Assembly (NCBI RefSeq): GCF_030272615.1
Contig: NC_081406.1
Span: forward strand, 117,064,847 to 117,128,846
Reading direction: 5' to 3'
DNA length: 64,000 bases
Origin: Cryptomeria japonica
Lineage: Eukaryota; Streptophyta; Pinopsida; Cupressales; Cupressaceae
Positions within the stretch are counted from its first letter, which is position 1; every line of letters starts with the position of its first letter. The notes beneath the pieces were generated by a model. The model had not been told where the DNA came from, searched no databases, and saw nothing but the letters and a program-made list of their open reading frames with translations. Positions 59,174 to 64,000 of this stretch are shown one piece after another. Both the position numbers and the translations under genes were made by a program.

Positions 59174-59191
59174 TCCCTAGTAGAGTCACCA
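59174..59191 (-). other. gypsy primer binding site (tRNA-Arg-like)
   Basis: On the minus strand 'tggtgactctactaggga' lies six bases after the LTR end (CAGTAACA). It resembles the TGGCGACTC-x-x-CTGGGGA PBS of plant Tat/Ogre elements, which pairs with tRNA-Arg (from memory). Confidence 0.7.
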
Positions 59192-59197
59192 AAAATC

Positions 59198-62100
59198 TGT
59201 TACTGAAAAGATTTGGTCTTTTTTTAAATTGGATTGATTCTAAGCTTTGTTACCCCTTCGAAAGACAAAAGTTCAACTAAACAATTGGGTAAGTGTGACA
59301 TACATCACTTCCCTCTAAATTTTAGATAGGTACAACTCCCTCCATTAGTTATTTAGGGAATAATCTAATTAAATAAACTGATATGCTTTTAACCTAAAAG
59401 CACGTAAGGCCACCTACTTCATTCTTTGATGAGAGGCCAGGTAATATGTAAAATTTTTCAGGATAATTTTCTACAAAATACTTCACCATGAATATCAGAA
59501 GAAATCAAAGAAACATTTAATAACACTGATTTTAGTACTTCTTAAAAATAAACAAAAGAAGCAAAGTCTCTTTTCAACTAGATATCTTTCCAAACAACAT
59601 AGAAAGAAGCGCCAGATTGATAACAACATCCACCATCAGAAAGGTAATCACAAACATTTTGATTAGATTAATATTTGCAAAGAAATACCACTCCACGGAT
59701 TCAAAGTCAAATATTTTCCACCTCAAAATGCATATGATCTTTATATATGTATCCCATGCAACAAAGACATAACAATACACGCATAACTTCTTTCCAAGTT
59801 TAGATTCTAAAAACCTTGATCACTTCCTTCCAACAAAAACTAAAACTTCTAAAAATCTAAGTATATTGTTCTCACCTTTCTCTATCTATCTTTATCTAAT
59901 TTATAGTTGTTTTTAAAGAACAGAGGAGGTCTCCCTCAAAACCCGACCTCCTCTGAAACAGTTGTAAAAACCAACAGAGTATTTAGGGGATAGATGTCTC
60001 AAAGTCATTGCAAGGTTATGAAAAACATATAAAATAAAAACAAAGCATAAGCATCAGGTTATACTTCGTGTCCATCATCATCCTCTCCTCCACTTTTCTG
60101 GGCATCGTGGGCAGTTGCGAGCTCCTAAATTATAGATTGACTTGAATTTTTCATGGCATTGATCTTTGCTTTTGCGGCTTCCTTCTCCCACCTGTGTTTC
60201 ACCATTTTCTCGGCATGCTTAGGTAACTGATCATTACCAATTAAATTCATGGAATCAATTCTGGCGATTTGTATTATATCTTCAGAAGTAAAGTTGCTTT
60301 TGGCCTTAATTTTCTCCATGTGCAGCCTAAAAGCCTTTACCACATCCTGTGTGTTTAGCCCACAAAGTCCCAATTGCCAACCATGGTCTGGGTTAACCAC
60401 TTTATTGTCATTGACCAAGCTACACTAAAGTTCTAGAAGCTCATAAATAGAGGCCTTGGCATCAGAAATCATAGACTTGAATGTAATTACCCGCCATGCT
60501 ATAGTTTTCTTCAATACGAAGAGCTGGCACTTATCAATTACCAATTTAATTGAATTTTCTGCTAAAAACTTTGTGGCTCCATATTCCTCTATCTTGGTGA
60601 GCATGGGCAATACATTCTCCCATTTATGCTCTTCCTTTTATTATGGCACAATCTGATTTTGAATCTTTGCAGTGAGGTTTTGCATTTCATCACATAGCTT
60701 CCTGGAGTTTGTAATATATTTTTCACCATCTCTAATCACTCCTTCAATCCATTTCTCTACAGCCCTTGTGATGCTCTTGGCTTGCAGAAATTGATTCATC
60801 AGTTTCTTGTTCTTTGTTGAAGTAGGGTCAAAACTTTCTAAAGCATGCGATATGGAAAGTGCTCCAAAACAACCTATGCTATCAACGAATTGAGCTAGAA
60901 TCTTGATATGTCGTTTTAGTTCTCTTTTCTCTTGTCCATCTTTTTCTGATCTGGTGAGCATCTTCTTAGCCGTCAATTTGAAGAGGTGGCTGTCAGAGTC
61001 TCTTCTCATGTTCCCTAGATCCACTTTGGTGACCTCAAAATCCTCTGTATTTATTTCCTTATTCTCATCCTTGGGCTTATAAGAAGCAATTTCGGCAACC
61101 CACCTCCCAGTCTTTTCATTAGCATCCAATCTGGTAGTTGTTTTGAACTTCTTTTGTTTGGGACCCTTCTCCGTGTATTTGACCACCATGTCTTGAATTA
61201 GGATGGACACTGGGATGAAGCTCTATTTCTTGCTTACTAAAGTAGTTAACCATTCATGAGTTGTACTTGAACTAGCTGTTCCTCCAATTACTTTAGGTGG
61301 GGGTGTCATGGCTACAGTGATTGCATGAGAATCCATGGTGTTGACAATGTCACTATCAAGGTCCTCAACCTCAAAAATCTGAGTATCAAGGATCTTGTCT
61401 TTTACCTCTGTGTCTTTGACCTAGTCCATTTTCCTCTGTGCAACACTCTATAACCTTGTATATCAAGGAGCAGGAAAGTTCAAAGGAGGATTAGGCTTGT
61501 GCTTGGTGTGAGATGACTTCTTATTTTTACCTGCGTGAACAAGCATAGAAGTGGGGTTAAAAAACACTTTGGGGAATGTAGAGAAACCACATTATCTCTT
61601 GTAGGATCAATCTTGATGCCTAATTTCATTTCTATTTTCTTATTAACCCAATCTGTGATTCTGTCCAAGACTCTCTTTATTCTGAGCTGTATATCATCCT
61701 CTTCTTCCACATCCCAATTAATGCAGGATGTTTCGGGTTCAGTTTGGTCTAGATATCCAAGTTCAAAAAGCTCCAGATAATCCTCTTCACTCCCATTTAT
61801 ATCAAGTTTCACCTGCAGTGAAACTACCTATTCCAGAACCATCCTCATATTTTCTCTTTTGAACACTTCAAGCTCATCACCACAATCTTCCCAAAAGTCC
61901 TCCAAGTGCGGGATTGGAAGGTGTGGCATCAAACCAAGACTCCATGAGAAACCTTTATTATCAAAGCCCTTCCTTTCATGATACAGTGGAAAATTGAAAT
62001 TCTTCAAGTCAGCTCCTATGCTCAACGCATTTGACATTGAACTACAAGATAAAATGCCCAATTGAATAAGAAAATGATCTTCCCATTTATCTCTGGGTTG

Positions 62101-64000
62101 AGCTTTCTTAATTACAGTAGACAAGTTCCTACAGATCTTAGCAAGGACAAAACAATCTGAAAAAAAATGAGGAAGTCTGAAAGGATCTTCTTCAAAACAA
62201 CCTACCCTTATATAACAGAAACGAGGAAAGTGAACAAAGAAACTACCATATCTTTTCACTAATGCCTGGGCATCTTCAGACATCCTTTTAGATTTCATGT
62301 TCTTCAACTCATAACACAAGTCTCCTAGGAAAGCATTATGTACTCTCCTAAAATCTTGCAATGCATTATCTTTTTGCAACATGGGGTAAAAGTTGTATAC
62401 ATAAACATCCCCTTCAGCAAGTTGCCTAGGTATTCCCATTATTTCTTTGACACATGCTAGACAATATATAAAATATGAGGACATAAAGAAATTTTTCTTG
62501 AACTTCTTCGCCATGCTTAGTTGTTCCCTCATGGAGTCGGCAATAAGCTCTGCCCAGTCAAGATACTTCTTTCCTTCCAACACCAGTTGTACATAACAGT
62601 AAATCCAATCATCAAGGCTGTAGGCCTCAGCTGAACCTCTAACTCAGTGTAATAATAACATAACATCATGGATGTGGGGAAGCATGTGATTTTTGTTGGG
62701 ATATTTAGGTAACCTGGAGCCACCCCTCTGAGGAACTTTCAACCAATGCTTCACTATATTGTTCTAGTGTCTAGTTTTATCTGCATTGAACTTAGTGACA
62801 GATTGGTTGGGAGAAAAATTTGAGAACTTATAATCAAGAAATTTAAAAATAGAAGAAATTACTTCCTTGTTAATTGTGAGGAGGGTTTCACCATTATCTC
62901 TCTTGATAGTTTCAGAAATAGGATCATATCTCACAATGCAGTCCCTAACTAATTCTGGGAAAGGAATAGAAGGAGGAAAGGTTGCCGCCTCTATGAGGCC
63001 CTACTTAGAATTTCTAAACTAAAAGAACCATCAATTCCTTTAAAAATCCTTTCGTTCAAGGCCTCTAAATTCTCTCCTTTTAGGTCTGTGTCATTGACAA
63101 TGGGTTCTATGCAAGAAAGACTTAAAATATTTCTAAAAAAGTGCAGAGTGGACCTCATAATTCATAAATAACAACCCTTATTTCTCCCAGTAAATTTTAT
63201 TTGGAGAGAGAAAAATAGCTAAAAATTACTAGAGAAGATAAGAATCAAAACTCACCTTCACAGTTGTAACCAATCAAACGATTACCAGTAGACAAACCTT
63301 CTATCAAACACTCCGCAACAATGAAGAACAAGTTTAAAAAATTAATCACTTCATACCTTATAGCAAATGAAGTGATAAAAGCTCATTTAGTGCATTAATT
63401 TTGATTCTCAACTCAAATGTGTCGAGCATTGGGATTTGACATCACACGTGTGTATTGAATTCATGGCGGCATTTTTGGGGTAACCGCCAATTCCCAAAAA
63501 TTATTACTTGCCTTCAAAAATCGGCCAGTTGACGTCACCCAAGATATGGTTCAATCTTCATCATACTTAGCAATAAATGTGCCATCATGTTATTTAGTCC
63601 ATGGGACCCACCTGATTTGAACATGTATGAACGATTTGAACTAACTTCATGAGGGTTCAGTTAGTTCAAAGTTTACGTTGTGCCAAGGAAATTTTACTTT
63701 GAAAAGATTAACCTTTGTTAACTGTTGCTAGCCTTTTAAACTTTCTCGAGCATGTTGAACATCACTAAACTATTTGAACTAGGTTCAAATGGTTCATGGT
63801 CTGGAGAAAGAGGATATGAAACATCATCCGCGACCATGAAATAGAACTGTTGCAAACCACTTGAGTGAATGTTAGCCTGAAAATATTTGAGACACAACTT
63901 AGAACCTGCGATACCTAAATGAACATTATGAACTCTTTTCAAAATGGTTCAAGGGGTTCATGAGGTTCAAATAGACCATTGAAACTTAATGCTACAGATT
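59198..64000 (-). repeat. 5' LTR of the gypsy element (truncated by window end)
   Basis: Starts TGTTACTGAAAAG on the plus strand and is colinear with 46815-51590, for example 'gatatctttccaaacaacatag' and 'gcattgggatttgacatcac'. At least 4803 bp. It carries the second copy of the ~1000-codon ORF. Confidence 0.9.
60063..63158 (-). pseudogene. ~1000-codon ORF inside the gypsy 5' LTR
   Basis: Equivalent of 47667-50750. The ATG near 63158 reads 'MRSTLHFF', and the rest is broken but includes a 251-codon frame (62583-61828) that is cleaner here: 'LEGKKYLDWAELIADSMREQ', 'NFFMSSYFIYCLACVKEIMG', 'VYVYNFYPMLQKDNALQDFR', 'ELKNMKSKRMSEDAQALVKR'. Then come 'CINWDVEEEDDIQLRIKRVL' and a 189-codon frame (61210-60641) 'SILIQDMVVKYTEKGPKQKK'. 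It ends near 60063 in an acidic tail. Breaks differ between the two LTR copies, so at the time of insertion the frame was probably more open. Confidence 0.75.

Larger units (their letters stand above)
46815..64000 (-). mobile_element. Giant Ty3/gypsy retrotransposon with coding LTRs (right end beyond window)
   Basis: Minus-strand order: 5' LTR (from beyond 64000 to 59198), PBS, gag, protease, RNase H, RT, second RNase H, integrase, 3' LTR (to about 46815). RT before INT makes it Ty3/gypsy. The extra RNase H and the tRNA-Arg-like PBS point to the Tat/Ogre side of the family (inference). At least 17 kb is visible. The left end truncates the SET relic near exon A, and the terminal bases there are too diverged to define TG/CA. 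Domains are interrupted by stops and by a 1374-bp insertion. Confidence 0.9.

Overview
This window looks like plant nuclear DNA, most probably from a large gymnosperm (conifer-type) genome. It is dominated by decayed, nested LTR retrotransposons with very long LTRs. It also holds LINE remnants, a plant receptor-like-kinase relic, a PPR relic and a multi-exon relic with short GT-AG introns. I see no bacterial signals and no intact host gene. The lineage call is inference; the element anatomy is read directly from the sequence.

Layout. 1-3650: microsatellites, a duplicated AT-rich block and a retroposed 3' end with a poly(A) tract. 3700-9200: a LINE relic (zinc-binding RT tail plus RNase H), followed by three tandem copies of a ~932-bp unit that joins the LINE RNase H to the N-terminal part of a second decayed ORF. 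9719-10413: a broken receptor-like kinase (minus strand). 10411-22650: a Ty1/copia element (plus strand) whose 3' LTR is split by a complete non-autonomous LTR element, 15678-22461 (minus strand, target duplication GGGGA). 22800-23460: a PPR pseudogene. 25975-36958: a GC-richer array of ~120-150-bp units built from inverted arms, split by a second non-autonomous element of the same kind, 26573-34242 (target duplication AGGAC). That element's own 3' LTR contains a solo LTR, 26725-27784 (target duplication AATGA). 36959-41515: a decayed element with a long accessory ORF. 43215-46830: a 14-exon pseudogene (minus strand) that reads from a SET domain into a Ptta/En/Spm-transposase-like C-terminus. 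46815-64000: most of a giant Ty3/gypsy element (minus strand). Its LTRs are at least 4.8 kb and each carries a ~1000-codon sense ORF. Its pol order is gag-PR-RNase H-RT-RNase H-INT, with a 1374-bp insertion flanked by an 8-bp target duplication.

How the parts relate. The two non-autonomous elements share one plan: LTR, tRNA-Met-type PBS, a gag remnant that starts at the PBS with a coiled coil and four zinc knuckles, a ~1000-aa ORF of unknown function, and a cluster of three polypurine-tract-like motifs. They have no RT or integrase. The gypsy LTR ORF and the 38653-41515 relic encode proteins of similar size and architecture (helical N-terminal module, low-complexity linker, C-terminal coiled coil), and those two share alignable motifs. 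This recurring long accessory ORF, together with the SET/transposase fusion, is the least explained material in the window.
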